Shown here: one piece after another, positions 1 through 11,738 of the stretch
How the letters are laid out: every line of letters starts with the position of its first letter
How positions within the stretch are numbered: the stretch's first letter is position 1
Assembly: GCA_013423325.1 (NCBI GenBank)
Contig: BLJB01000059.1
Coordinates: 1 to 64,000, forward strand
Direction: 5' to 3'
DNA from: Usnea hakonensis
Lineage: Eukaryota; Ascomycota; Lecanoromycetes; Lecanorales; Parmeliaceae
DNA length: 64,000 nt
Notes under the pieces: generated by a model
What the model saw: only the letters and a program-made list of their open reading frames with translations
Databases searched by the model: none
What the model was told of the DNA's origin: nothing
Program-made: the position numbers and the translations under genes

Positions 1-46
1 ATAAATATCCATGGGTATTTATTATATCCATGGATTTTGGTAGCCC

Positions 47-823
47 ATGGATGATATGCAACACATACTCACCACCGGCCTTCAACAACAATCACACATC
101 CCCCCCGATGACGCCAACCTCCCTTTGTGGGCCATGGCCCATCGTGGCTTGACCGACCTCCTCGCCGCTGCCATCAAGTCCCGAGCCCGGGACCTTCATA
201 TCCTAGAACCGTATTCAGAAAACTCACCGCTTCATTGTGCCATCGAAGCCAACGAACCTGCGATCCTCGACATCCTCCTACGATCCCAGGATGTTCTCCC
301 CTTAGTCAACCAGCGCAACCACTTTGGTCGCACCCCGCTCCATATCGCCGCCGTGCTTGGCGACATCCTTGCCTCGCAACGCCTCCTCTCTGCCGGCGCT
401 GACCTGAACACCAAGGACCGCTGGAGCGATCGACCAATCGCACTCGCGCAGGCGAATGGACATCTTGATGTGATGCTCGTGCTCATCAAAGCCGACGTTA
501 TCAATATCGCTGTGGATAAATGCGAAATCGACCTCAAGCCCTTATTCTTTTTCGCGGTGGAGAAGGGGGATTTGGATGCAGTGGAGCGGCTGATCGGAGT
601 GTATGGGGTTGACAAGTCGGTGCAGAATTCGGAGGGTTTGAGGGCTATAAAGATTGCGGAAGCGGCTGATGATGAGGAGATGGTGAGGCTATTGGTAGCG
701 GCGCCGACCGTTTATGAGGGTGTTGGAGAAGAGGTCAATGGGAGGAACGGAGAGGCCAAGACATATAGGAGGGAGATGCCGTTCGTGCCATTTAGGAGCA
801 GGCCGGTAGATTTGTCAGGGTAG
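47..823 (+). CDS. Ankyrin-repeat protein
   Basis: Single-exon 258-residue protein made almost entirely of ankyrin repeats. About five units can be read: SPLHCAIEANEPAILDILL, then TPLHIAAVLGDILASQRLL with the classical TPLHIAA core, then three weaker units ending near residue 220. The last 35 residues are polar and unstructured. Ankyrin stacks mediate protein-protein contact; no catalytic domain is present, so the partner is unknown. The ATG at 47 follows an in-frame TAG at 41-43. That TAG could also be a splice acceptor (ttttggtag), so a further exon before the window cannot be excluded. The gene converges on LYS1, about 300 bp downstream. Confidence 0.75.
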   Translation: MDDMQHILTTGLQQQSHIPPDDANLPLWAMAHRGLTDLLAAAIKSRARDLHILEPYSENSPLHCAIEANEPAILDILLRSQDVLPLVNQRNHFGRTPLHIAAVLGDILASQRLLSAGADLNTKDRWSDRPIALAQANGHLDVMLVLIKADVINIAVDKCEIDLKPLFFFAVEKGDLDAVERLIGVYGVDKSVQNSEGLRAIKIAEAADDEEMVRLLVAAPTVYEGVGEEVNGRNGEAKTYRREMPFVPFRSRPVDLSG

Positions 824-1121
824 ATAGGGGTGAAGAGAATAGGAATTCGGTTGAAATATTTTTGCGGCGGACAGACTTGGAACATTGTCGCACATATCTT
901 TGTTTCGGCCATCCCTGTCAATGGCACCTTTAGCGGCGCTATGAAATAGTTGACGGGGACGACATCTAAGATTTTCTGAATAGAATGCTCGAAAGTAGAT
1001 CGAATATGTACCAAACATCGGCACAATTTGAGGGGCTTCTGGCCCTTTACCTCTGGGTGGCTGCCCACCAACGGATCTTCTTCTATTGCCTTCGACACAT
1101 AGCATTTAAAAGGCCTCGAAC

Positions 1122-2619
1122 TCATTGCGGCTCTGGTCGTAGCAACGCTACCTTTTCTATGAACAGCTGCTCTGCTTTCTGCCAAACGGGTGCAGATGAT
1201 CTATTCGGCAACTCCAACAAACTGGGCAGAAGGGCGGCACTGAAGGCTTCTGAGGATTCTGAAAAGAATAAGCACGTTCTCTTTGATATGTAAAAATACC
1301 TACCTCGTGGAAGAAGGGATGGGAGATGATCAATCGTCACATAACTCAGTGGGGGGGCTGAAAATTGTGGTAGTGTGATAGTTGGCTTATCAAAAGTTGT
1401 GGGTTTGTCACAGAATGGAATGGGGTTGTTTGGATTCGTAGTATCTGAAGTCAGGGAATTAGCTCTATATCTGGTAGGTGCTGCGGGAAAGTACACACCA
1501 CAACTGACATCGCAAACAACGCTTAGGTTACGTCTGCCCTGCTTCAAGAAGTCCACAGAAATGAAATGCGGTATTTCCTTGTCGAGATACACACAGTTTA
1601 TGAAAATGTCGGCCTCCCTAAAGACGATTTGGAAGTATCAGTAATAATTGTTCCGTATATCTTCTGGTCGCCATATATTTCCAGAAAATCATGACTAGAC
1701 GCAGCGTCTGAACTTGCCTTATCTCGACAAAAGGCCCACCGTGAGAGGTTTCAGCTAAATCCCATTGCAATATGCTTCCTTCCAATAGTCCGGCTTGCAG
1801 GCAACATTCAATGGCGCCGCGACCACACCTCCCCAGACTCCCGATAATAAGCACGCGTGGTGGTTCGCCACCAATCTGTCGAATACCTTTAGTGACCTGC
1901 TCCTTCACTTCCTTGTCTAGGTCGCTTTTATATTGGTAGGGTGATTTTCCTGGTAGAGCTGGCTGCTCTCCGTGCTCTATCTGCCACGCCCAGTCCATGA
2001 GAGCCTACGTGAGATTTGGAGTCAGCTTTTACATAAAGCACAAGCAAGTAAAGGGAAGCTCTGACTAAGGCGGCGCCAGCATATCCTAAGTGATTATCAA
2101 AGTCAACATTGCTTGAAGTAAGAGATTGGCGCAAGGAAATACTTACCGGCGTGGTATCCAAAAGCTGCCACACGTCGCCCATTGGCATCGGCTAGAAACT
2201 CCATATCGTAAAGCGTGCCTCCGCCTCTGGGAAAACGACCCAATACATCCTGCCAGCCTCCCTGATTTTTGTAGCAGTGGCTAAACTGAATATGTGTATG
2301 TCTCAACGGAAAAGGATCCTTGTCTTCCAGCTGTAATGGTTCAAAGTAAGCTTGCGTCTGCAGAATGTTGATCAAGCCATCTCACTTCTTTGAGACCAAT
2401 AATGATATGATCTTCCGGTGCGTTTGGCCAGGAACCTTCGGGCACGAGGGTAGCGTTCGCAGACTCAAATTCTGCATCGTCGAAGATTCTTTCAGGACTT
2501 CGCTCGACGTTGACCTTGAAACCCTTGTCAACGAGTTTGCGGACGACAGTAGGGGTAAGAGCACTGCGATGCTCTAGGGGCTTGGTTTCTGATCGAAGAT
2601 GGAGTGTGACTGACGCCAT
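1122..2619 (-). CDS. LYS1: Saccharopine dehydrogenase (NAD+, L-lysine-forming)
   Basis: Last enzyme of the fungal alpha-aminoadipate pathway: oxidises saccharopine to L-lysine and 2-oxoglutarate with NAD+. Seven exons join in frame to 373 residues, the usual length: 2386-2619, 2147-2330, 2066-2085, 1718-2004, 1499-1617, 1304-1444, 1122-1258. Diagnostic segments are LHLRSETKPLEHRSALTP at the N-terminus, HTHIQFSHCYKNQGGW, GRRVAAFGYHAGYAGAAL, the dinucleotide-binding VLIIGSLGRCGRGA, and DTTNPNNPIP near the end. Exon 3 is only 20 nt. The intron 1618-1717 starts with GC (AG|GCAAGT), the rest with GT. Start taken at MASVTLHLR (2619); an in-frame ATG at 2634 would add five residues. Yeast and other fungal enzymes locate to peroxisome or cytosol; I did not recognise a clear PTS1 in the terminal PEPQ. 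Confidence 0.93.
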
Positions 2620-3092
2620 TCCTAGTCTCGGCAATTCAGACTGCTGCTGAAAGGGGTGTCAGGCGACGATGATAGAGACTACGAGTAGGTGGGAAAGGGA
2701 AAAATTATTTGCCCAGAGTGACGGAATTTGAAGTTGAACCGATCTTGGTCTTGGCACGGTTATTTTCACCATACCTAAAGTACCTTACTCATAAAAAGAC
2801 GGCGACATCGACTACAGGCTACACTGGGACATATGTTGTATCGCGAAGGTCACACAGTTTTGACATGTTGCAGATGAATTTGGTATTTGCAAGAAAAGAA
2901 AGAGAGGCTAGTTGAATGAACAAAAAACAATCATGCAATAATGGAGCCTCAACCGACGCTTGGTATCATGCAAAACGGACTGTCTTCGAGGCCAACTGGC
3001 TGTTTGCTCATTGTCCACCGCTTGGGTCTCCCTGTTCTGTCCAATGACTATTACCCCTCTGAACCCAGGCACAGTAATCCACTAAGTCAACA
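2620..3092. other. Intergenic, no gene seen
   Basis: Lies between the LYS1 start and the end of the CBM48 protein gene. Short open frames on the plus strand show no family resemblance. It should hold the LYS1 promoter and the 3' region of the next minus-strand gene. Confidence 0.5.
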
Positions 3093-5468
3093 TTACTTCT
3101 TATCACTAAATTTCGACTTCAGTTTCCCAAAGAATCCACTCGCTCGTTTCGCTTTCTTGTCCGTAGCCGTTGAACTGCTTGCTGTAGGATTCGGTTTCGT
3201 TTCAGAGACGGCCTTGTCCGCCGGTTGTGATGCCTGAGGTGCAGCGCTCGAGCCCACACCCGTCGTCACAGTTGGCTGACTTTGATTTTGCGTCTGCTTG
3301 ATGGGCTTGGACATTGGTGAGATATCTCGAGAGTCAGGCTGGGACTGCACTGCTTCTTTCATTGAATTTGCGGCAGCTGGTGTCTGAGCGGGCGTCGCAC
3401 CAGTAGTGACGGGAGCAGAGTCCTTGGATATTGGTGGTGGTACGTTTTCAGATCCAGTCGGAGCTGGAGCAGTCTCGGCCAACGCAGCGTTTGAGGAAGG
3501 GGCTGGCTGCCCAACACTGTCTTCCCTGTTCACGCCAGACAACAGTTCTTTCTCCATTGCACTCTTCTCTTCGACCATTGTCTTGTCTCCTGCTGCTTCC
3601 GGTGATTGATGAGATTCTGCGATAGATTCTTGTACGACATCTGGCACCGTTGGGGCGATCCCAGATCCCTTATTAATCTCGTCGATCGACTGCTGCACTG
3701 AGTCCGGCAGACCGCGAGAAGCCGTAGCAGCCGCAGCCACTGCACCTCCAGCCGCGATCCCTCCAGCAGCCACTGCAGCGTCCTTGCCCATGCCACCACT
3801 GGTCCCTCCAGTGGCTTCGGATGCAGCTACACCAGGACTTTCGGACGTAGCTGGCTCTTCCGGGACTTTGTTCTCGAGCTCTTTCTCCATTGCAGACTTC
3901 TCCTTTACGGCTTCCGTATTTTCACTAGCCTCTGAGCCGACTCCGGCTTCTTGCTGGCTCTCCTGAACGATCTCAGGTACTCCTCTCGGCTCCAACGGCA
4001 CGTTACCCGCAAGTGCAGCTGTTGTGCTCTGCGCTCCGGCGGATTGTATCATTGGGCCTTTATCTAATTCTGTTGCAGCTCCTTCCCCCATTGGCAAGCT
4101 AGATTCCGGAATCATGGTTCCACCAATTCCTGGCATCTTGAACATGCCTCCTAGAGCTTCACCCTCCTTGTCCGGAGCGACAACAGCTGGCAGTTGTGGT
4201 GCACCCCCTGCATTCTCATACGACTCTTTGTCCGTGGTTACATGCGAGGTTGTTGTATTTTGGGTGAATTCGCTAGGGTGAGGGACTTTTTCGCCAGGCT
4301 GTAAAGAGACCGGATTTCCGGTACCAGTGGTTGCGGGTAGAGGAGCTACTCCAAAGGTCTGCTCAGAGTGTTCTGCGTTCTTCTCAAGTGACGGATCGTC
4401 ACGAACAGTCGATGATACAGTATTAGAAGTGAAATTACTTGGATGAGGAACCTTTTCTCCAGGTGCGAGGTCGACTGGGTTCCCTATGCCAGAAGTCGCC
4501 GGCATCGGATCGACGTAGTATTCAGATGCGTCATGGAATGGGGTCTCCGGAATGTTTCCCGGTGCATCAGAAGATGCTGACTCTGGCCTTACTTCCCGTT
4601 CTGCTTCTTTCGGCACATTGCCCGCCAATCCTGCAGTCGTTGAGAGAGGGGTTACTCCGGACATTATACCGGTAGCTGCTAGGCCCGAGGACTGTGGGAG
4701 GCTGATGTCTTCGGGTAGGAGGACGTTGTTCACGTTGCTTGCACCGTCGGTTTCTTGAGGAGCCGTATGATCTGTTGTCCAAGTACCGTCGACAACGAAC
4801 TTGAATTAGAAGAATTATCAGTAAATGTAATCAGTGAGCAAATAGCACAAACAAGATGATTTACTCCAAGGCTGTGGTTGTAGGGATTTGTCCTTGCAAA
4901 TTCAGTTCAGCCCAATTCTGAGGGAGCCTGGAGAAGGAGGAGTCGGGCGTCAGCAAAGTTGCCTTATCGCCGAGCAAGACCCTTTGCGCTTGCATCTAGA
5001 GTAAGCTAGCCGAGCAGGGGAAGGAATTCGCGACTCCACCAAATTGTGTAGTGTGAGGATGTGGAAAACAATGGCGTCGGAACAGTTCAATCCGAGTTTT
5101 GTGGTTCGGCCGGAACTTTCATTACGAGGGTGGTAGAGAACAGCGCAGCTGTGGGATGATGTACCTTGTAGAATATCTTCTCCTTCGACGAGGGTAGCTC
5201 TACAAGCTTCTCGAAATGTTCACCGTTGTTTTCTAGCTTCACACTCTTTGCCCAATCGTCGAAAGTGCCTGTTACGTAGACTTCACTTGCTGCGTGGTGC
5301 CTAAATTGTGGAGAAGTCAGCGGGCTTAGCTTTCACGATGGGCGTGCTGTTGTGCCACATCTTATATTCCCTCTCTTTGCTCTCGCATTGGCATCTTCTA
5401 GACCGTCCGATCGATCATGCCTTGGGCTAGAGTATCGTAACCCACCATTTAAAGACGAAGCTCCCCAT
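3093..5468 (-). CDS. AMPK-type glycogen-binding (CBM48) domain protein, Mdg1/Crp1-like
   Basis: Three exons (5446-5468, 5165-5300, 3093-4799) join in frame to 621 residues. The first 90 residues form an AMPK1_CBM/CBM48 fold: MGSFVFKW, then EVYVTGTFDDWAKSVKLE, then KIFYKFVVDGTWTTDHTAPQ and a closing NVNNVLLPEDI. This is the arrangement of yeast Mdg1 and Crp1: one N-terminal CBM followed by a long low-complexity tail. The tail (about residues 95-600) is rich in Ser, Pro, Ala and Glu and contains imperfect repeats such as ATGIGNPVDLAPGEKVPHPS and ATTGTGNPVSLQPGEKVPHPS, plus several EKSAMEKEL units. It ends in a basic GFFGKLKSKFSDKK. Role is inferred: carbohydrate or regulatory binding, no enzyme. 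Intron 2 is long for this genome (365 nt), with an AAG acceptor. Confidence 0.82.
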
Positions 5469-6075
5469 ACTGCCCCACGGACCAGAGGCTTCGATTTTTA
5501 GAGAATACTTAGAAATCTCTTTGACGGGTTTGTGTCAAGAGGGGTCAGAAGATATCCGAGAGCGAACTGGTAGAGCTGGTTAGTGACGTCGCGCCTCCGA
5601 CTTGCTGGCCAAGGGGTAGGGGGTGCTGGAGACGTCGCGCCGGCTTGACGACGTGAAGAAGAATGGCTTGGGATCGCGGCGGAGGGGCTGGAGGTATCAA
5701 TGTTGGCTAAGATGATTAGACAGTAGCAGAAAAAGGTGCAAGTGGTCCGGCGATTTTGGTGCAATCAAGGATGGCAGTGAGGTCCGTCAACATAGACGGA
5801 CGATTCTCCTTCATGCCTGCGCCTGCAATTTCCCCTTGGAGAAGTGGAGATAAGAAAGAGTTTCGGAAATACCGCTAGCGTGTCTCGGGAATTTCACTGC
5901 TTTACGTACTTTCGAGGGTTGATTGATCATGCCAACGATTGAAATCAAAGCAATGTTTCTATACAGTACTTTATATATCATACGACACCCTTATGAAGAT
6001 GCTGCGCAAAACGTGAAGCTGAGGCCTTCTTCCTCAGCTTCATAGCTAAGCTACCTTTGCCATCCAGATGAAAGA
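5469..6075. other. Intergenic, no gene seen
   Basis: Promoter side of the CBM48 gene and 3' side of SEC24. A minus-strand open frame at 5498-5764 lacks any recognisable motif and looks like chance. No RNA gene or repeat noticed. Confidence 0.45.
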
Positions 6076-9000
6076 TCAACCCTCCTTACCCGTCCAAAGA
6101 CTCGTAATTCCAGCTACTGCATTCTCCATACCCATAGTGGACATACCGCCACCACCATCTTCTCTTTTTCTTTGTCCACTCAATTCCATTTGAATGTGGC
6201 GATGTAGGTTGACGAGCCAGTCCACATAACTCTGTGCCTCGTTATTTCGGTCCTCTACCAAAAGCCTTGCAAACTCATATTCAGAACCGTCGATGCCTTG
6301 CCGCGCTAATTGGATAGTGATTCCTTTGCTTCCTCTGACGCTCGCCCAGTAGGCTAGGATGTTCCGCACTTGGGCATTCAGATGCGTTTCCAGGACTGGC
6401 AACGAAGACGTCATAGGGTCCAGTGATGACAACGAGGTTTTTCCTTCCCCAAAAAGGTCTTCTAAGAGGTTAGGTGAAACATGTGCATGAAGCCAGAGAA
6501 GGCAAACTTGGCCGTCATCCACGAGGTAGGCGCCACCTTCTTCTATTCGGGAAAATGAGGCTCGTATCGTCGGAGGTACGATCAAGTGACCTGTATTAGG
6601 GTCTGGGAACCCAAACTCTGATGGGAGAGAATGTAGGGGGATGATGCGAGGGTAAAGGAAGAGGGACAGTTCGAGTGGCGAAGCCGATTTAAGAAAGCGC
6701 ATGGTATGAGTGCGACGGTCGGAAGGTTCATGGCCAGCCTTAAAGGCTCGAGACTTCATCAAACCCAGGACGTACATGCTGAATTCCTTCAGATTTTCTG
6801 GCAAGACCAGCTGACCCGGAGGATGTGAGCCGGAACCAGTCTTCCGATACCCTGCCAAGATGTCGATGCTCTTCTCAGTGAGTGCATTTCGAACATCCTT
6901 GAGTGGTCGCTCGACCATTCTTGTTGCAGCTGCGAGGATAATCAGCAAATGAAAACGGAGTGCTTCCATACGGGTTTCTCTTCGCTTACCCTCTTTTGCA
7001 ATGATGTTGACCACTGCATCTTGATCAATATATCTCATGCTTTCCATAGCCCCTTCAGTGACTCCAGCAACCGTGTTCGTGCAGCGAACGCGCCGTTCTC
7101 CACTAGCTGTAGTATATAGCAGAGCGCACTGAAAGTGAGCGTCTAGTTTGGCATCTAGCTTGCCATCATAGCTGAACATCACACCAACTGATTTATCGGC
7201 GTCTATGACACCAAATTCTAGATCGGCGCCAAAGTTGTGCTGTAGAAAGTTACCGTGGTATGATGAGACTTGTAGGCCGTTCGAGCATCGAACTTTCATT
7301 AGCGCTTGGTATCCTGTCTCTCGAGCAAGAGTATGCTTGATCTCTTGACCAAGCTGGAGTGAGTCGCGAGGCGCGATGTAATTTGGATAGAAATATGTTT
7401 GGCCACCGGAGACTGCGGAGAGATGTCCTAATCCAGGGCTTAGTCACAAGATCCCATGTTATATATTGCTATTGCGACGAACCTATGGTCGCGATATCCA
7501 TATACTTTCCAGCTGGAGCGGCGATAAAGAAGTCGATGCCCACCCCACTCTCGACCATCTTGCCCGCAAGCTTTTTGAAACCAGGATGCTCCGTCTGAAA
7601 CAATTTCTTTTCTGTTTCAATGCCATGCAGATCATTCTTGTCTCGCAGGAACAGCCTACCTGGGCCCCATGTTGGTAGTGACGCTAAGGCGCAGACTATT
7701 TTTCCACCTGTGGCGCCCAGTGACGATAACGCGGACTCCAGTGTAGGCAGCAGAGCCGGCTCTGGGTTCTTGACTTGCGAGAAGAGGACTGGCAATTGCG
7801 CGAGAAGAGAAGTTATAGTAGCCCTAACTGGTCAGATTTGTCCCCACCGTGATGTTGGAGAAGGAGACACACTTTGATCTGTATGGGTCAACAAAAAGTC
7901 CTTCGCTCCCAAGAGGTACAAATGGATCCTCGATATCTGGCATGACCAGCATTTGAGCCTTTTCTAGTTTGTCCTGCGACTTGTCAGCTGTGCACAGTAC
8001 GGCTTTTAACTAGCCACTTACATTGCAATTATAAAAATGCATAGCTTTGTCAAAGGTCACAAATCCGACTTTAGACCCAGCAGGGATTCTTCTCTTCTCG
8101 GATACGTTTTCATTATTTGACGTTTCCCCATCTACACCGTCATCGTCTTCGCCGTAGAGACCGTCTAAGATGCCTTCACAGAACGCTTCTAGAAAACCTT
8201 TACTAACCGCATCTTGACTTACATCGATCACAAAGAGCCACCGTAAGCCTACGGGCTCCTTAGCCCAGTACTCCTTTGGTACCAAGTATTCAACGGTCCC
8301 CATTGTCAACTCAGGCCGTTGTGCCCGATCTACCCTGACGCCACTTGGATCCGTGGGCGCAAAATATTCAGGAATAACATCGTTGGGAAAGGTACACATG
8401 TTACAAACAAGCTTGTTGCCGCCAGATCGAAAAGTCATGAAAGGATTAATGTAGGCTCTGCATCTGCTGCAACGAGGAGGACCCAATTCTCCAAAGTCAA
8501 GGACAGGTATCGGCCATTCCCCAGCTTGGAGAGGGGCCAATGGTTGGAGAATCAAGCCCAATGGGAGACCGGTCTGAGAGAGGAAGCTCGAAGTTGAAGG
8601 AATGGTGTTGAGTGTAAGTCTGGCATATTTGGGTGATGAATTGCCTTGATCTTGGGCAACGAAAGGCACAGCACCAGGTGGAGGAAGATGTTGTTCGATT
8701 GTAGGGTAGATATGGTCTAGGTAATACTGTGCTGCGCTATCCCGAGCTCGCGGTATGCTCGGTATTTGCTCTGGATCCACTCGCCCTTGAGCTGATACGC
8801 CAGGTCCGCTAGGCGGTGGCATGGGCGTCGCTGTATTTGTGAACCCTGACGCGGAAGATTGTAGACCTGGGGAAAAGGAAGGAGCTGCTTGAGCAGGGAA
8901 TTGATTCATGGCGGGCGTGATTTGCTGGCCAGCGTATGGATTGCCAGCGCCCATTTGCTGGGACGGATCCTGATTCACGTACTGTTCGGCATTCCCTGTG

Positions 9001-9434
9001 CTTTGATTGAACGCCTGCGATGAGACCACTGGCTGGTCGATGTTATGGTATGCATGTCGATTCCTCTTCTTAGGCCTACTGCCAGCAGCACCATCCCCTC
9101 CTCCCAGGGCCATTCCTCCCATCTGTGAAGTCAACCCCCCCATTGCACCTTGATGCTCAGTCGAAGAGTGGTTCTGGTCTTGGAAGTAACCCTGTTCTGA
9201 CCCCGGTGTACCCTGGTACTGATATCCATTTTGAGAAGTTTGACCGTGCTGGTTGTATTGGAGATTCGGGGTATTCTGCAAGAAAGGTGACCCGCCTTGC
9301 TGATACCCGGGCGGAAACGGGGCTACTTGAGGGCGGGATTGTGATGGTCCTAATGGTGTTCTGGACTGGCTTTGGCGAGGATCACTGCCTGTATTCTGGT
9401 AGCCTACTGCATTATACTGACTGTCGTGGGACAT
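6076..9434 (-). CDS. SEC24: COPII coat cargo-receptor subunit Sec24
   Basis: Pairs with Sec23 in the inner COPII coat and selects cargo for ER-to-Golgi vesicles. Four exons (8022-9434, 7873-7973, 7483-7823, 6076-7427) join to 1068 residues, typical for fungal Sec24. Order of parts: a Gln/Pro/Gly-rich disordered N-terminus (about 1-230); a zinc finger with RCSRCRAYINPFM followed by LVCNMC (near 325-345); the trunk domain starting at LRWLFVIDVS and including MLVMPDIEDPFVP and GLFVDPYRSK; then beta-sandwich, helical and gelsolin-like regions ending DYDGK-LDAH... LLWLHAHVSPNLLEDLFG. Start chosen at MSHDSQYNA (9434); an in-frame start at 9461 is possible. Lies head-to-head with the SPF27 gene, 318 bp apart. 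Confidence 0.93.
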
Positions 9435-9752
9435 GGCTGGCAAAGCCCCTAAGCTCAGCACAGCACTGCACAGCAGAGGAAAATTGGAGCGCTAGTGTGC
9501 TGAAAGCGCGAATCCAGTATCTTTCAGGACCATATCCGTAGTATGACTAGGTTCGTATCGTAGCTTGTGAATAGTGTTGCCAAAGGCCAACAAACCTGAT
9601 CATTGAAGAGCACAAACTCAAAAAGTTTCCGGACTAGGAATTTGAGAGGTAAAGTTGTCCCTCGGTCTTGAAAAAGACGCCAAGAAATATTCGCCGGCTT
9701 TAGGTACTCCTCAAATCTTTTTTCGACACTTGACCCTCACCAGATTACGATC

Positions 9753-10406
9753 ATGCCTTTAATCACAGAATCCCACGACTCTTTGCCCTGTAAGACCGAA
9801 CTCGATCATATTTCGAAGCTTAGCTAAAGGACAAGCCCAGATTTCGACCGCGCGCCCAATGATGCTGAATCTACCGCCGCCCGGGCCCTCATATCTTCCT
9901 CCCTCTCCCCAGACACCAAGTCGACACTTCACCCTATGCTGCCCGAAATTCCCACAACCAAGTTCTCGCCCCTCATCCAATCCGAGCTAGATCGCGTTGC
10001 GGCGAAAAAGCCTCTGGAAGCCATCGACTTGAGTCGATATGAGTCTAGCATAGAAACCCTCACCCCAGACGCTTCCGCACTCAAGGCGGCGTATACAAAT
10101 TCGTCATACCTCTCTCTTCGCCTCCAAGCTCTAGAGCTGTTGGAACAATTCGGCAAGAACGCGTGGCTCGTTGCCAATGATCAACTGGAATCTATACTAA
10201 GGGAAGTGGAGAAGGAGTTGGTGGAGACTAGGGAGGCTACGACGGAGATCAACAGAGAGAGGAAAAGGGCGCAGGAGGGAAAGAGGGGGGAATTGGAGGG
10301 CAGTGAGAGGGCGTGGAGGGCAAGGGTGGGGGGTTTGGTGGAGGTGCAGGTTGCGACGGGAGAGGTGGAGCGGAAATGGAGGGAAAGGTTAGGAGGGAGT
10401 GGATGA
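9753..10406 (+). CDS. Pre-mRNA-splicing factor SPF27/BCAS2 (Cwf7-like)
   Basis: Core subunit of the Prp19 (NineTeen) complex, a nuclear splicing assembly. Two exons, 9753-9789 and 9841-10406, with a 51-nt intron, give 200 residues, close to the family length. Recognisable segments are MPLITESHDSLPYFD at the N-terminus, KPLEAIDLSRYE near residues 75-90, YLSLRLQALELLEQFGKNAW, and a C-terminal coiled-coil-like helix with REVEKELVETREATTEINR and the repeated RKRAQEGKRGELEG block. The first exon would be missed by a single-frame view, which would start at 9936. The C-terminus is Gly/Arg-rich and short. Divergent from SEC24. Confidence 0.9.
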
Positions 10407-11738
10407 TGAGATGGAGAGGTTGATTTGTGGAATATGGTTCGGAATGAGCGTGAGAGCAGGAAACCATCGAAAGGAGCCTGTCGCTGAGCTGATGATGGGG
10501 TTATCAAAGAGAATGCACATGAGCGGGTTGGAGTGTCTATTTGGACTCGATGTATTTGGCTCGACATGTCCTACGGCTGGCTTCATACTGCATGATCCGT
10601 CATCTCGAAGTCTACAAACACCGAGATCAACCTGGCGAAAGGAGTTGTCACAGAAGGCAAAATATCGCTTGACGCTGCTCTAGTAGGGTCTCAAAATCAA
10701 AGTGTGGAAGCTGTAAATAAAGAATTTAGTCGTACGGGGAGAATTGATACTTTGTGGCTTGTGGGTATTGGTGTTATTATCGTCGATGACATCTGGTTCA
10801 CAAGTTCGAGGACATGGTTGAGGCGACAGGGCAAAAAGGGAAATGGAGATGAGGAAAGCTTCTGGAAGACTTCTAGAAGGATTTGGAAGGTTTCCCCACA
10901 TTATTTATTATTGTCCGTGCGACAAGCGACCTGCCCACCATTAAATCATATTTAATGCCCACTATTTATGCCACACTATCCCACCCAAAAGTAAAACCCT
11001 TGCATGCACCCCCGTCCAACCCAATATCAAACAAACACCCTGAACTTTTCACTAGAGTACCTTACCTTTATAATCTCATAGCCCGTGCTTATCAGGAAGA
11101 GAGAACGAAGTGATCCTACTTTACTTTTACCCTGGCTGCCTGCATATCTTGAAACCGCCTTGGCAAGATTAAGAAAACATCGTCATTCGTAGTCTTACTA
11201 TACTCTAGGCTGCAGGCTTGCTATTTGCATAAGGTAAAGTAGGCAGCTTTTAGAGAGAAAATAATCATGCAGAGTACTTCGTAAAGTACTTTAAAGTACG
11301 TCAGTTGAAAAATACGAGTAGTGTCGAAGTGTTCAGACGTGCCTGTCCAACTGCCAAACAATAGAGTACGGATAACCCATAATCCCAGCTGCTGCCCCTC
11401 TTTCTACTTTACTTCATCTCACCTATCACCATCTCACCATCTCACCATCTACCTTAATTATCTCTTCTACTTTACTCTATTATCTCCCTCCTCGCTCCTT
11501 GACCCACGCTCCTTCCTCCTTCTTTACCAGATTCCTTGAGCACGCGTTCTTGTATTCGAAATCTCTCCGGCCTCAAATATTCCTCTTGATCCTAGATGAT
11601 ACCATCTTTCCAATTCTACTTGCTGCTCTGATCACCAAAGACTGAGCACCTCCTCTACTTCTCCTCCTCTGTCTTCTTCTTCCTCCTCCTCCTTCAAGAT
11701 CCGAAGTCACAAAAAAAGGCATCACGAACCAATCTATC
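10407..11738. other. Long intergenic region with T/C-rich leader of pkaR
   Basis: No coding signal that I can support. Several copies of the ctactttactttt / aaggtaaagtagg motif occur (11116-11130, 11231-11242, 11404-11415, 11466-11478), with a palindromic gtaaagtactttaaagtac at 11281-11299. A (ccatctca)n run sits near 11428-11453. The last 350 bp are strongly C/T-rich, as in 5' leaders of fungal signalling genes. Confidence 0.5.

Noticed and set aside
1..46. Closely spaced ccatgg sites at the window start
   Set aside because: Three short ccatgg palindromes in 50 bp are not enough to define an element; the window edge prevents further judgement.
5498..5764. 88-codon minus-strand frame upstream of the CBM48 gene
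   Set aside because: No recognisable motif, Ser/Pro/Thr composition typical of random GC-rich DNA, and it lies where a promoter is expected.
9125..9541. 138-codon plus-strand frame
   Set aside because: Lies entirely over the SEC24 N-terminal exon on the other strand; Gln/Pro-rich coding often leaves such antisense frames.
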